Below the pieces are notes generated by a model that was not told the DNA's origin, did not search any database, and saw nothing but the letters and a program-made list of their open reading frames with translations. The translations under genes and the position numbers were made by a program. 64,000 bases of DNA, from positions 1-64,000 of the forward strand of contig CBDFLT010000006.1 in the NCBI GenBank assembly GCA_965249225.1, written 5' to 3'. Each line of letters opens with the position of its first letter. The stretch's first letter is position 1. Shown here piece after piece: positions 7,609 to 16,490 of the stretch. This DNA is from CBDFLT01 sp965249225. GTDB taxonomy: Bacteria > Chloroflexota > Dehalococcoidia > Lucifugimonadales > G963668185.

Positions 7609-9936
7609 TTAGCCGGGTGGCCTCGGCCCGCCTGACCGGTAACCTGGACGTGGTCCGCCTCTTCTGTCGGGCTGGGGCCTACTACGTCCCCCTCGGTCTC
7701 TGGGGGCTGGTCCACGGCTCCCAGGCCGTCCCCGCGGTGGTCCGCCTCTGGCTCCGCCAACGCGGTAGCCTTCTCGCCCGCCATCCCCAGCTTCCTGCGA
7801 GATGACCCCGCGGTCCTCCTGACTACCGCCGGCGGCCGAGTCACCGTCCTGTCCTTCCGACGACCCTGCGAGGAGGGCGCGTCGAGAGAGGTTGACACGT
7901 CCCATCTGGTCGATTTCCGTAACGACCACGGTGATCTCATCTCCGATATTAACCACGTCCTCGACGCTGGGAACGTGATGATCGGCCAGTTCGCTGATAT
8001 GAACCAGTCCATCTCGGCCTGGCAGCAGTTCGACGAAAGCGCCGAAGGCAAGAATTTTGACCACCTTACCGGTGTAGACCTCTCCCACCTCAACTTCTTT
8101 TGTTAGATTCTTGATTATTTCGATGGCTTTCTGAGATGCCGCTGCGTCAGGGGACCCTATGGTGACAGTACCGTCGTCTTGGACATCGACGGTCGTCTTC
8201 GTCTCTTCGATGATTGAGCGTATGGTCTTGCCGCCCGGGCCGATCAACGTGCCGATTTTGTCGACGGGTATCTTGATTCGGTCCATCTTGGGAGCGTGGA
8301 GGCTCACCTCGGCCCGCGGCGTGCTTATGGTCTCCATCATCCGCTCCAGCAAGAACAGGCGTGCCTCTTTTGCTTGTGCTAGGGCCGCCTCTATGACGTC
8401 GTAGCCGATGCTCGGGACCTTAATGTCCAGTTGAATAGCCGTTATCCCTTCGGTCGTTCCGGCTACCTTGAAGTCCATGTCGCCCATGTGGTCTTCGAGG
8501 CCCTGTATGTCCGTAAGGGTTACGAACTCCCCATCTTCCCCGGTGATAAGCCCAATGGATATCCCTGCAACTGGCGCCTTGATTGGCACCCCGGCGTCCA
8601 TAAGAGCCAGGGTACATGCGCAGACGCTACCCATGGAAGTGCTGCCATTGGAGCTCAGCACCTCAGCCACCAGCCTGATGGTGTATGGAAAGTCCTCCTC
8701 CGAAGGAAGCATGGGCCCCACGGCTCTCTCGGCCAAGGCGCCGTGGCCGATGTCTCTGCGTTTGGGCGAGCCTATGAAACGCACCTCACCGGTGGAATAA
8801 GGTGGGAAGTTGTAGTGTAGTAGGAACCGCTTGAACTCCTTGGGGTTTATGTTGTCCAGCCTCTGTGCATCACCCACTGAGCCGAGAGTGGCGACCCCCA
8901 ACACTTGGGTCTCCCCGCGGCTGAACAGGCCGGAGCCGTGTGTGCGAGGCAGAAGCGCCACATCACACGAGATCGGCCTTATCTCCGTCAGCCCTCTGCC
9001 ATCGGGGCGCTGGCCTTGCTTGAGTATTCGCTTTCGGATCTCCTGTTCCAGGGCATCCTCGAAGGCCTCGGATACCTCGGACGGATCAACCTCCTCAGAA
9101 AGCTCTTGGGTCAGCTCGTTGCGCAGGGTGTCAAGTTGAGTTGCGCGGTCGGCCTTTCCGCCCGCCGCATCGATGGCGGCGGTCAGCTTTCCATCGAGAC
9201 TGCTTATAACCAGCGCGTCCAGGCCCTCGGGACGGCTGGGAACCTCGAAGCTCACCTTCTCCTTACCGATTGAATCTGCAATCTCCTGCTGAAACGCGAC
9301 AACCTGAAGGTTCACTTCCTGTGCGAGCTTGATCGCCTCCAGGACCTGACTCTCGGAGACCTCCAAGGCGCCTGCCTCCATCATTAGGACGCCGTGCTTC
9401 GTCCCGGCTACCACCAGATCTAGCTTGCTTTCCTCTAGCTGGTCGAAGGTGGGGTTGACAACGAATTCTCCGTCCACATACCCGATCCGAGTGGCGCCGA
9501 CCGGACCTTCGAACGGGATGTCGGAGATTGAAAGCACTGTGGAGGCGCCTACTATGGCGAGGATGTCTAATGGATTCTCCAGGTCAACCGAAAGGGGGGT
9601 CACGATAACCTGGATTTCGTTTCTGAACCCTTTTGGAAACAGTGGCCTCAGAGGTCGGTCTGTAAGTCGATCGATGAGAATTGCATCGGTGCTGGGGCGT
9701 CCCTCGCGGCGGAAAAAGCTACCCGGGATCTTACCCCTGGCGTACATGCGCTCCTCAAAATCGATGGTCAGGGGTAAGAAGTCGGTGCCCTCACGCACCT
9801 TGCCCATAGTGGAAGTCACCAATGCTACGGAGTCGCCGTAGCCGATGAGCGCCGAGCCATTGGCCTGCTGAGCGAGCATGCCAGCTTCGATAGTAAGCGT
9901 CTTTGAGCCAACCTGTAGTTGGAAAGATGACTGCAT
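7609..9936 (-). CDS. pnp: polyribonucleotide nucleotidyltransferase (PNPase)
   Basis: A 775-aa phosphorolytic 3'-5' exoribonuclease. Two RNase PH domains lie at about 5-140 and 310-540; the active-site region includes FPPYSTGEVRFIGSPKRR and MDFKVAGT. A KH domain with the GPGGKTIR loop is at about 560-615. An S1 domain (GKVVKILAFGAFVELLPG) is at about 625-690. The tail of about 80 residues is unusual: rich in Gly, Arg and Pro with RGG-like repeats, a likely disordered RNA-binding extension. ATG start with GGGAGG about 11 nt upstream. It lies behind rpsO and a terminator, the classic rpsO-pnp order. Confidence 0.96.
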   Translation of the reverse strand: MQSSFQLQVGSKTLTIEAGMLAQQANGSALIGYGDSVALVTSTMGKVREGTDFLPLTIDFEERMYARGKIPGSFFRREGRPSTDAILIDRLTDRPLRPLFPKGFRNEIQVIVTPLSVDLENPLDILAIVGASTVLSISDIPFEGPVGATRIGYVDGEFVVNPTFDQLEESKLDLVVAGTKHGVLMMEAGALEVSESQVLEAIKLAQEVNLQVVAFQQEIADSIGKEKVSFEVPSRPEGLDALVISSLDGKLTAAIDAAGGKADRATQLDTLRNELTQELSEEVDPSEVSEAFEDALEQEIRKRILKQGQRPDGRGLTEIRPISCDVALLPRTHGSGLFSRGETQVLGVATLGSVGDAQRLDNINPKEFKRFLLHYNFPPYSTGEVRFIGSPKRRDIGHGALAERAVGPMLPSEEDFPYTIRLVAEVLSSNGSTSMGSVCACTLALMDAGVPIKAPVAGISIGLITGEDGEFVTLTDIQGLEDHMGDMDFKVAGTTEGITAIQLDIKVPSIGYDVIEAALAQAKEARLFLLERMMETISTPRAEVSLHAPKMDRIKIPVDKIGTLIGPGGKTIRSIIEETKTTVDVQDDGTVTIGSPDAAASQKAIEIIKNLTKEVEVGEVYTGKVVKILAFGAFVELLPGRDGLVHISELADHHVPSVEDVVNIGDEITVVVTEIDQMGRVNLSRRALLAGSSEGQDGDSAAGGSQEDRGVISQEAGDGGREGYRVGGARGGPPRGRPGSRGPAPRDRGGRSRPQPDRRGGPRPGYRSGGPRPPG

Positions 9937-9968
9937 AAAAGATCAAAACCTCCCGTATATGGGGAACG

Positions 9969-9994
9969 AAAAAAAAGCACCCGTTGAGGGTGCT
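9969..9994 (-). terminator. intrinsic terminator between rpsO and pnp
   Basis: On the minus strand AGCACCC pairs with GGGTGCT around a 5-nt loop and is followed at once by eight T residues (A-run 9969-9976 on the plus strand). The stem begins inside the rpsO stop codon. It should terminate most rpsO transcripts and set a lower pnp level by read-through. Confidence 0.88.
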
Positions 9995-10277
9995 ATCTTC
10001 TCAGGCCGAGCCTGGCAACGAGAGACCTGTAGCGGCCCACATCTTGCCCGTTAAGATACCGGAGCAGCCTGCGCCTGCGCCCCACCAGCCCGAGGAGGCC
10101 TCGTCGTGTGCCTTCGTCGTGCTTGTGCGCCCTAAGGTGCTCAGTCAGCCGGTTGATACGAGCAGTCAGTACAGCTACCTGGAGTTCAGCGGACCCAGTA
10201 TCCTTGTCGTGGGCCCTATACTCCTTGAGGATCGCCTCTTTTTCTGGCTTGTCCAGTCCCAACTCTGGGGTTCCCAT
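9993..10277 (-). CDS. rpsO: 30S ribosomal protein S15
   Basis: A 94-aa primary 16S rRNA-binding protein of the 30S platform. It has the S15 signatures TGSAELQVAVLTARI, LTEHLRAHKHDEGTRRGLL and VGRRRRLLRYL. The frame extends upstream, but the ATG at 10277 gives a normal S15 N-terminus a few residues longer than usual; the Shine-Dalgarno is weak. Its stop codon is part of the stem of the terminator that separates it from pnp. First gene of the minus-strand block and divergent from rpsB. Confidence 0.93.
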   Translation of the reverse strand: MGTPELGLDKPEKEAILKEYRAHDKDTGSAELQVAVLTARINRLTEHLRAHKHDEGTRRGLLGLVGRRRRLLRYLNGQDVGRYRSLVARLGLRR

Positions 10278-10476
10278 TTCAATGATTAAACTCTTTGTAA
10301 AGATTATCACAATTGAAGCTCCACCGCAATTGGAGGCCCATGATTGCCGCATCTTGGTGAGGTTTCGGGTCTTCTGACCCCGAGTGCGGTGGGACCTCGA
10401 TTCTGTGCCCCTGTCCGCTGTTGCCCTTCAAAGGCCCGCGACGTGGATATCATCCGCTTCGTCGACCGCACGCGAA

Positions 10477-10506
10477 TTGCCCGCCCATGTGTTGCTATGT
10501 TATACT
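10477..10506 (+). promoter_or_regulatory. rpsB: candidate promoter of the rpsB operon
   Basis: TTGCCC (10477-10482) and TATACT (10501-10506) are 18 bp apart and lie about 75 bp before the rpsB start in the divergent rpsO-rpsB gap. Pattern match only. The remaining leader could carry the known S2-type feedback site, but I see no diagnostic structure. Confidence 0.4.
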
Positions 10507-10581
10507 CCGCGGTTGAATCGGAGGCTCATCTGTTGCGTTTTCGCACAGCTAACCTCCCGTCTGGGAAGGTAACGAAAGGCG

Positions 10582-11790
10582 GTGATCGTGGAGCTAAAGG
10601 TGGAAGAAGTTAGGGCTGCGCCTGAGCAGGGCCCTTTGACAATGAAGTCCCTATTGGAGGCCGGAGTGCACTTCGGCCATCAGAGGCGGCGCTGGAATCC
10701 AAAGATGAAGCCCTACATCTTCTCACACCGCAACGGGATTCATATCATCGATCTCCAGAAGACGCTGCGTATGCTTGAAGCAGCATGCCAGTACATTTCC
10801 GACGTAGTCGCCAACGGTGGGAAAGTGATGATGGTCGGAACTAAGAAGCAGGCCAAGGACACCATCGTCACCGAGGCCGAGAGATGCGGTGCCTTCTATA
10901 TTGCGACTCGTTGGCTGGGGGGGACTCTCACGAATTTTAAGACTATCCAGTCGAGGATAGACTACCTAGTGCAGCTTGAAACTAGGAAAGCCAAGGGCGA
11001 GCTTGAGGTTCTGCCGAAAAAAGAGGCCTTGAAGTTGGAAAAGACTATCGTCCGACTGAACAGGTATCTCGACGGTATCAAGGATATGACTGAGATGCCG
11101 GGTGCGTTGTTTGTGATTGACATTGGCAAAGAGGAAATCGCCGTCGCCGAAAGTAGGCGAGTTGGTGTTCCCGTAGTCGCACTGGTGGACTCCGATGGTG
11201 ACCCGACCCTGATCGACCGTATCATCCCAGGCAACGACGACGCCATCCGTTCTATCAGGCTTGTGACAGGCAAGATCGCCGATGCGATCATCGATGGGAC
11301 CAATCGGCGCGAAGCCCTCCAGGCTGAGCTGGAGGATGAATCGGATGAAGGCACCGCCCTTGCCGTCGATACGGAGGCTTCCGTGGTGCCGGCCAAAGCA
11401 GAGACTGCGGTTGCAGAGGCTACGGCTGAAGTAGAGCCACCAGCCGAGGTAGAGGCGCTAGCCGAAGCTAAGCCTGCAGAGGCTACGACTGAGGTAGAGC
11501 CACCGGCCGAGGTGGAGGAGCCAGCCGAAGCTAAGCCTGCAGAGGCTACGACTGACCGGCCGAGGTGGAGGAGCCAGCCGAAGCTAAGCCTGCAGAGCCA
11601 GCCACCGGCCGAGGTAGAGGAACCAGCCGAAGCAGAGGCTACGGCTGCAGAGCCACCGGCCGAGGAGGTGACGCAGCCAGAAGCTGATGTGCTTCCTGAG
11701 GAGACTCCACCCGGCGACGAACCGACCCCTGAGCCTGAAGACGGAGAGGCCAAGACTATTACTGCGCCCAAAGAAACGTCGCAGGAGTAG
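10582..11790 (+). CDS. rpsB: 30S ribosomal protein S2 with long acidic tail
   Basis: A 402-aa protein whose first 255 residues are ordinary S2: LLEAGVHFGHQRRRWNPKM, TRWLGGTLTNF, and VALVDSDGDPTLIDRIIPGNDDA. The other 150 residues are a low-complexity Glu/Ala/Pro tail built from repeats of about 26 residues (PPAEVEEPAEAKPAEATT). A basic insert at about residues 323-338 arises from two compensating frameshifts in the repeat DNA. GTG at 10582 or 10588 lies behind AAAGG; a conventional short S2 start would be ATG 10642. First gene of the rpsB-tsf-pyrH-frr run. Its last codons contain the tsf ribosome-binding site. Confidence 0.93.
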   Translation: MIVELKVEEVRAAPEQGPLTMKSLLEAGVHFGHQRRRWNPKMKPYIFSHRNGIHIIDLQKTLRMLEAACQYISDVVANGGKVMMVGTKKQAKDTIVTEAERCGAFYIATRWLGGTLTNFKTIQSRIDYLVQLETRKAKGELEVLPKKEALKLEKTIVRLNRYLDGIKDMTEMPGALFVIDIGKEEIAVAESRRVGVPVVALVDSDGDPTLIDRIIPGNDDAIRSIRLVTGKIADAIIDGTNRREALQAELEDESDEGTALAVDTEASVVPAKAETAVAEATAEVEPPAEVEALAEAKPAEATTEVEPPAEVEEPAEAKPAEATTDRPRWRSQPKLSLQSQPPAEVEEPAEAEATAAEPPAEEVTQPEADVLPEETPPGDEPTPEPEDGEAKTITAPKETSQE

Positions 11791-11792
11791 AG

Positions 11793-12296
11793 TTGGAGAT
11801 AAGCGTTGATGCCATAAAGTCGCTGCGAGACCGGACCAGTGCCGGCGTTATGGACTGTAAGAGGGCCTTGGAGGAGACGCGAGGGGACCTGGACAAAGCC
11901 GAAGAGAGCTTAAGGCAAAAGGGAATAGCGTCGGCGGCCAAGAAGGCCTTGAGAGAGACCAACCAGGGACTGGTCGAGACCTACATCCATAGTGGTAACC
12001 GCATCGGTGCCATGGTCGAGATCAACTGCGAGAGCGACTTTGTCGCGCGGACAGCCGAGTTCAGGAGCCTAGCCCATGATGTGGCCATGCAGGTCGCGGC
12101 CATGGCCCCGCAGTACGTGGACGAGGATGATATTCCCGAAGGCGATGGGTCAGACCCTCAAGAGATCTCGCTGATGCAGCAGCCCTACATTAAAGACTCC
12201 ACCAAAACCGTCCAGGAATTGGTCAGTGAGGCGGTGGGAAAGTTGGGGGAGAATATAAAAGTTCGGAGAATTGCCAGGTTCTCCCTCGGAGAATAG
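11793..12296 (+). CDS. tsf: elongation factor Ts (short form)
   Basis: A 167-aa nucleotide exchange factor for EF-Tu. The N-terminal module has LRDRTSAGVMDCKRALEE. The core keeps the essential INCESDFVART motif and LAHDVAMQVAA. It ends with KTVQELV...GENIKVRRIARF. It is of the compact class that lacks the second core subdomain of the roughly 280-aa E. coli protein. The start is TTG, 2 bp after the rpsB stop, with the SD GGAG inside the rpsB end, so translation is coupled. Confidence 0.93.
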   Translation: MEISVDAIKSLRDRTSAGVMDCKRALEETRGDLDKAEESLRQKGIASAAKKALRETNQGLVETYIHSGNRIGAMVEINCESDFVARTAEFRSLAHDVAMQVAAMAPQYVDEDDIPEGDGSDPQEISLMQQPYIKDSTKTVQELVSEAVGKLGENIKVRRIARFSLGE

Positions 12297-12307
12297 CGGC
12301 TCAGGCC

Positions 12308-13042
12308 ATGGGCGGTGCGAAATACAGTCGTGTTCTTCTTAAACTGAGTGGCGAGTCGTTCAAGGGCGAGAAGGGATACGGCATAGCCCCCGCGGCCATT
12401 GACTATATGGCAGGGCAGATCAAAGCCGTGGTGGACATGGGAGTGGAGGTGGGTGTTGTTGTGGGTGGTGGGAACATCTGGAGGGGTTCTGAGGCCGAGG
12501 CTGGGGGAATGGACAGGGCCACAGCCGATTATGCCGGTATGCTCGCCACCGTCATAAATGCGCTTGCCCTTCAGGATGCCTTGGAGCGACGCCACAACAT
12601 TGACACGCGTACCCAGAGCGCCATCACCATCCAGCAGATCACCGAGCCGTACCTGCGTCGCCGTGCCATGAGGCATCTTGAAAAGGGGCGCGTGGTGATA
12701 TTTGCCGCCGGGACCGGCAACCCTTTCATGACTACGGATACAGCCGCGTCGTTGCGGGCCATAGAGATCAACGCGAAGGTGCTGCTGATGGCCAAGTACA
12801 ACGTGGATGGGGTCTACGAATCTGACCCGAACCTGGACCCGGGCGCCGCGAAGATTGAATTCCTGACTTATCGCGACGCGCTTGAATGGCGACTGCGGGT
12901 GATGGACAGCACCGCTCTGTCCCTGTGCATGGAGAACGATCTGCCTATTGTCGTTTTCAACCTGGCGGTACCGGGTAGCATCGAGAAGATTATTGCCGGG
13001 GAGCGGGTAGGGTCCGTGGTGGCCGCAGCCCAGATCGCCTAG
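12308..13042 (+). CDS. pyrH: UMP kinase
   Basis: A 244-aa hexameric bacterial UMP kinase (amino-acid-kinase fold) that makes UDP from UMP and ATP. It has LLKLSGESFKGEKGYGI at the N-terminus, VVVGGGNIWRG, DYAGMLATVINALALQD, IFAAGTGNPFMTTDTAA and the DGVYESDPN uridylate-binding segment. Length is standard. ATG start 12 bp after tsf. The position after tsf and before frr is the widely conserved arrangement. Confidence 0.95.
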   Translation: MGGAKYSRVLLKLSGESFKGEKGYGIAPAAIDYMAGQIKAVVDMGVEVGVVVGGGNIWRGSEAEAGGMDRATADYAGMLATVINALALQDALERRHNIDTRTQSAITIQQITEPYLRRRAMRHLEKGRVVIFAAGTGNPFMTTDTAASLRAIEINAKVLLMAKYNVDGVYESDPNLDPGAAKIEFLTYRDALEWRLRVMDSTALSLCMENDLPIVVFNLAVPGSIEKIIAGERVGSVVAAAQIA

Positions 13043-13150
13043 ACTGTGTCAACCTCTGGCAGGAGAGTAACGGCCTTGGGTGAGGTGCTCACCTGGGAGC
13101 AGAGGGAGCCTTGAAATAGCTTGTAGGTACGATCGGGGAAAGGCCGGGCC

Positions 13151-13714
13151 ATGGCTACGGTTTCAGAAATCCTATCAGATACCGACTCCAGGATGCGGAA
13201 GTCCGTGGAGTCATTGAAAAGAGAGCTGAGCACCATCCGGACGGGGCGTGCTACGCCGACTCTGGTGGAAAATCTATTGGTGGACTACTACGGGGTGCCG
13301 ACACCCTTGAGCCAGCTGGCGTCCATCTCGGTCCCGGAGGCGCGGGTGATAGTTATTCAGCCGTGGGATAAGAGCTGTATGAAGGACGTGGAAAAGGGCC
13401 TCTTTCGCTCGGACCTGGGCATGGTACCCAATAACGATGGGAATGTCATCCGCATAAACATCCCTCCTCTGACCGAGGAGCGACGCCGAGAGCTGGTTAA
13501 GCTGGTGGGTGGCAAAGTGGAGGAGTCGCACGTGGCGGCCCGGAATATACGTCGGGATACACTGGAGCGGTTCAGGGAGATGGCGAGGAACAAGGAGCTG
13601 TCTGAGGACGAGAGTAAGCGCACACAGGAACAACTTCAACAGCTCACAGACATGTATATTAATCAGATGGACGACATCCGGGGGGAGAAGGAAAAAGAGG
13701 TGATGGAGGTTTGA
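13151..13714 (+). CDS. frr: ribosome recycling factor
   Basis: A 187-aa L-shaped factor that splits post-termination ribosomes with EF-G. It shows LKRELSTIRTGRATPTLVEN, VDYYGVPTPLSQLAS, VIQPWDKS, GNVIRINIPPLTEERRRELVK and the long C-terminal helix. Start at ATG 13151. A gap of 108 bp from pyrH has no obvious terminator. The stop overlaps the uppS start. Confidence 0.95.
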   Translation: MATVSEILSDTDSRMRKSVESLKRELSTIRTGRATPTLVENLLVDYYGVPTPLSQLASISVPEARVIVIQPWDKSCMKDVEKGLFRSDLGMVPNNDGNVIRINIPPLTEERRRELVKLVGGKVEESHVAARNIRRDTLERFREMARNKELSEDESKRTQEQLQQLTDMYINQMDDIRGEKEKEVMEV

Positions 13715-14472
13715 GGGAAGGTACTCGCGCTCCCACGGCTTCGGAGACCAACTCCCGCGGCACCCGGAAGCTGGTCCTGGAGGCGGTTCCTGGGCACGTA
13801 GCCATCATCATGGACGGCAATGGACGGTGGGCCACGCAGCAGGGCTGGTCTCGTTCGCAGGGTCACCAGGCGGGCACCGAGAATGTCCGCAAGGTTGCGA
13901 GAGCCTTCGCCGAATACGGCGTCAAGTACCTTACTATTTTCGCCTTCTCTACAGAAAATTGGGACCGCCCCGATGAGGAAGTGCAGACCCTGCTGGGAAT
14001 CTTTAGCAGCGTTATAGAGGAGGAGACGAAGCGCCTACACGAGGAGGGGATTCGAATCCGCCACATCGGCCGGTCCGACAGGGTACCCTCCGGGCTGCAG
14101 GAGGACATCCGTCGAAGTGTCGACCTGACCAAGAACAACGCCAGGATGACGCTTAGCGTGGCCTTCGACTACGGCGGCCGGGCGGAAATCCTGGACGCCG
14201 TCAAGCGCATCGTCGCCGATGGACTCCCGCGCGATGAGATTACCGAGGAGGTCTTCCGTCGGTACCTATACACCGGGGATATCCCAGATCCCGATATGAT
14301 CATCCGCACCGGCGGAGAGATGCGCTTGAGCAACTTCCTCCTGTGGCAGTCCGCTTACACTGAATACTACTCTACGCCCGTCTTGTGGCCCGAATTTAAC
14401 GAGGACGAAGTGGCCAGGGCGCTTTCGACCTACAACCGGCGCCAGAGGCGGTTCGGTAGGGTGGTCCCGTAG
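13711..14472 (+). CDS. uppS: isoprenyl (undecaprenyl) diphosphate synthase
   Basis: A 253-aa cis-prenyltransferase that adds isopentenyl units to farnesyl diphosphate to build the cell-wall lipid carrier. HVAIIMDGNGRWA holds the catalytic aspartate and P-loop. FAFSTENW, SVAFDYGGRAEI and the C-terminal RTGGEMRLSNFLLWQ region follow. The TTG start at 13711 overlaps the frr stop by 4 nt and has GGAGGT just upstream. The first 30 residues are a non-conserved extension. It starts the lipid/isoprenoid part of the run. Confidence 0.93.
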   Translation: MREGTRAPTASETNSRGTRKLVLEAVPGHVAIIMDGNGRWATQQGWSRSQGHQAGTENVRKVARAFAEYGVKYLTIFAFSTENWDRPDEEVQTLLGIFSSVIEEETKRLHEEGIRIRHIGRSDRVPSGLQEDIRRSVDLTKNNARMTLSVAFDYGGRAEILDAVKRIVADGLPRDEITEEVFRRYLYTGDIPDPDMIIRTGGEMRLSNFLLWQSAYTEYYSTPVLWPEFNEDEVARALSTYNRRQRRFGRVVP

Positions 14473-14546
14473 GCCGAAAGCTGGACACATCCACAGCGCC
14501 CGATGCGCGGCTTGGCTCGTTCAACCCCCCTGATGAGAGGCTCCTT

Positions 14547-15353
14547 GTGGCTTCGCGGATCGCCAGCGCCGCCATAGGCCTGCCACTACTGGTCTTCGCC
14601 GTAATCGCGGGGTCCCCCTGGCTTACCGTAGTAGTGGGCGCCGTCACCGCAGTCGCCGCTGTGGAGGTCGGCACCATGGCCCGCCGGAGAAGGCTCGGCC
14701 CTCCGGTCCCGCTCTCGGTTGGGTGGAGTGTGGCCATCGTGGTCGGAGCGCACTTCCTTGCCGGCGGGACGTCCTTCGAGAAGTCTGTTCTCCCGGTGAT
14801 CGGTGGCGGAGCCCTCGTTTCGCTGGTCTGGCTCTTGGCGTTCAACCGGTCGGTGAATGGGTTGCGCGATGTGGCGGTTTTGGTCGGCATCGTCGTCTTC
14901 ATCGGAGGATTGCTCTCCTACGGCCTTCTATTGAGAGAGCTCGATCAAGGTCGTGATTGGGTGCTGTTGGCTCTCCTCGTGACCTTCGCGACCGACACAG
15001 GGGCTTTCCTGGTTGGCAGAGTCGTTGGGAAAAGACCACTAGCGCCATCCATTAGTCCTTCCAAGACTTTAGAGGGTGGCTTGGGTGGACTCCTGGCTGC
15101 CGTGGGTCTAAGTGTGGCACTGGTATATGCCCTCGACCTGGAGGTGGCGCAGTGGGAAGCTCTGATTTTGGGCTTCATGATCGGCGTGGTCGGGCAGATC
15201 GGCGACCTGCTTGTATCCAGGTTGAAGCGCTGGGCAGAAGTCAAGGACTCGGGGTGGCTGATACCCGGCCACGGTGGCGTGCTCGACCGCATGGACTCGA
15301 TTGTCTTCAACCTGGTCGTGGTGTATTATTTCGTAATATGGTGGGTTCGGTGA
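14547..15353 (+). CDS. cdsA: phosphatidate cytidylyltransferase
   Basis: A 268-aa integral membrane enzyme that makes CDP-diacylglycerol for phospholipids. Several hydrophobic helices are evident. Near residue 170 is SPSKTLEGGLGG, and the C-terminal signature KDSGWLIPGHGGVLDRMDS contains the metal-binding aspartates. The GTG start at 14547 lies behind GAGAGG. The stop TGA overlaps the GTG of dxr (GTGA). Confidence 0.93.
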   Translation: MASRIASAAIGLPLLVFAVIAGSPWLTVVVGAVTAVAAVEVGTMARRRRLGPPVPLSVGWSVAIVVGAHFLAGGTSFEKSVLPVIGGGALVSLVWLLAFNRSVNGLRDVAVLVGIVVFIGGLLSYGLLLRELDQGRDWVLLALLVTFATDTGAFLVGRVVGKRPLAPSISPSKTLEGGLGGLLAAVGLSVALVYALDLEVAQWEALILGFMIGVVGQIGDLLVSRLKRWAEVKDSGWLIPGHGGVLDRMDSIVFNLVVVYYFVIWWVR

Positions 15354-16480
15354 AGGGGCTGGCTATACTGGGCTCCACCGGCTCGATCGGGACCCAGACC
15401 CTGGATGTGGTGCGTGCCTTTCCTGAGCGGTTCCGTGTCCTCGGGTTGGCGGCCGGGCGCAGCCTGGAGCTTCTAGAGTCCCAGGTCGGGGAGTTCAACC
15501 CGAAGCTTGTCTCCTGCCAGGGCACCGACGACGAGAAGACTTTTCTCCGCTCCAATGGATGCCTGGACTGCAGCATGGAGGAGATGGTCTGCCATCCCGA
15601 GGTCGATCTGGTGGTGACCGCCACAGTCGGCGACGTGGCCCTGGCTCCAACCTTCGCCGCCATCGAAGGTGGCAAAAGTATCGCTCTCGCTAACAAGGAG
15701 TCGGTGGTGATGGCGGGTCAGCAGCTCACCGCGGCGGCCCGCGATCACGGGGTGGACATACTGCCCATGGACAGCGAGCCTAACGCCATATGGCAGTGTC
15801 TCCGGGGCGAGGACGCGACCATCGAAAGGCTCATTATCACCGCATCGGGCGGGCCCTTTCGACACACCCCTCTGGCTGAGCTCGCCGACGTCACCCCTGA
15901 GCAGGCCCTGGATCACCCCACGTGGAGCATGGGCGCGAAAATCACCGTGGACTCCGCTACGCTGATGAACAAGGCCTTCGAGGTCATCGAGGCCCATTAT
16001 CTGTTCCACGTACCCTGGGAAGAGATTCAGGTGGTGATTCATCCACAGAGTATCATCCATTCCATGGTGGAGTTCGTGGATGGCTCCGTTAAGGCGCAGC
16101 TCAGCCCGCCGGACATGCGGTTACCCATTCAGTGTGCGCTGTTCCATCCTGAGAGAGTGCGCAACGACAGCATACAGAGGTTCGATCCTGTGGGCACCGG
16201 CGCCCTGACCTTCGAGCCTTGGGACCCGGACCGATATCCGTGCTTCCAACTGGCGCTGGACGTGGCCATGCGGGGAGACACTTGGCCGGCCGCGTTGTGC
16301 GGGGCGGATGACATGGCGGTGGAGCTGTTCCTCTCCCGCAAGATAGGGTTCCTCGAGATCGAGTCGGTCATAGCGGATGCTCTGCGGGAACATGAACCCG
16401 TCCACGAGCCTTCGCCTCAGGACGCCATGAGAGCCGCCAGCTGGGCGAGAGCGCGGGTGGCAGCCATTGTGGAGGGCTAA
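15350..16480 (+). CDS. dxr: 1-deoxy-D-xylulose-5-phosphate reductoisomerase
   Basis: A 376-aa NADPH- and divalent-metal-dependent enzyme, the first committed step of the MEP isoprenoid pathway. It has the N-terminal ILGSTGSIGTQTLDV, ALANKESVVMAG, MDSEPNAIWQ with metal ligands, ASGGPFR, and DHPTWSMGAKITVDSATLMN. The frame is open well upstream inside cdsA. GTG at 15350, overlapping the cdsA stop as GTGA, gives the standard N-terminus; ATG 15338 is the alternative. Groups with ispG of the same pathway two genes on. Confidence 0.94.
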   Translation: MKGLAILGSTGSIGTQTLDVVRAFPERFRVLGLAAGRSLELLESQVGEFNPKLVSCQGTDDEKTFLRSNGCLDCSMEEMVCHPEVDLVVTATVGDVALAPTFAAIEGGKSIALANKESVVMAGQQLTAAARDHGVDILPMDSEPNAIWQCLRGEDATIERLIITASGGPFRHTPLAELADVTPEQALDHPTWSMGAKITVDSATLMNKAFEVIEAHYLFHVPWEEIQVVIHPQSIIHSMVEFVDGSVKAQLSPPDMRLPIQCALFHPERVRNDSIQRFDPVGTGALTFEPWDPDRYPCFQLALDVAMRGDTWPAALCGADDMAVELFLSRKIGFLEIESVIADALREHEPVHEPSPQDAMRAASWARARVAAIVEG

Positions 16481-16490
16481 GGGGTAAGGG

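Noticed and set aside
6789..8093. A 434-codon frame that would extend DapB at its N-terminus
   Set aside because: The extra 171 residues lie antisense-frame over the end of pnp, are low in family resemblance, and DapB starts cleanly at ATG 7580 with its nucleotide-binding motif.
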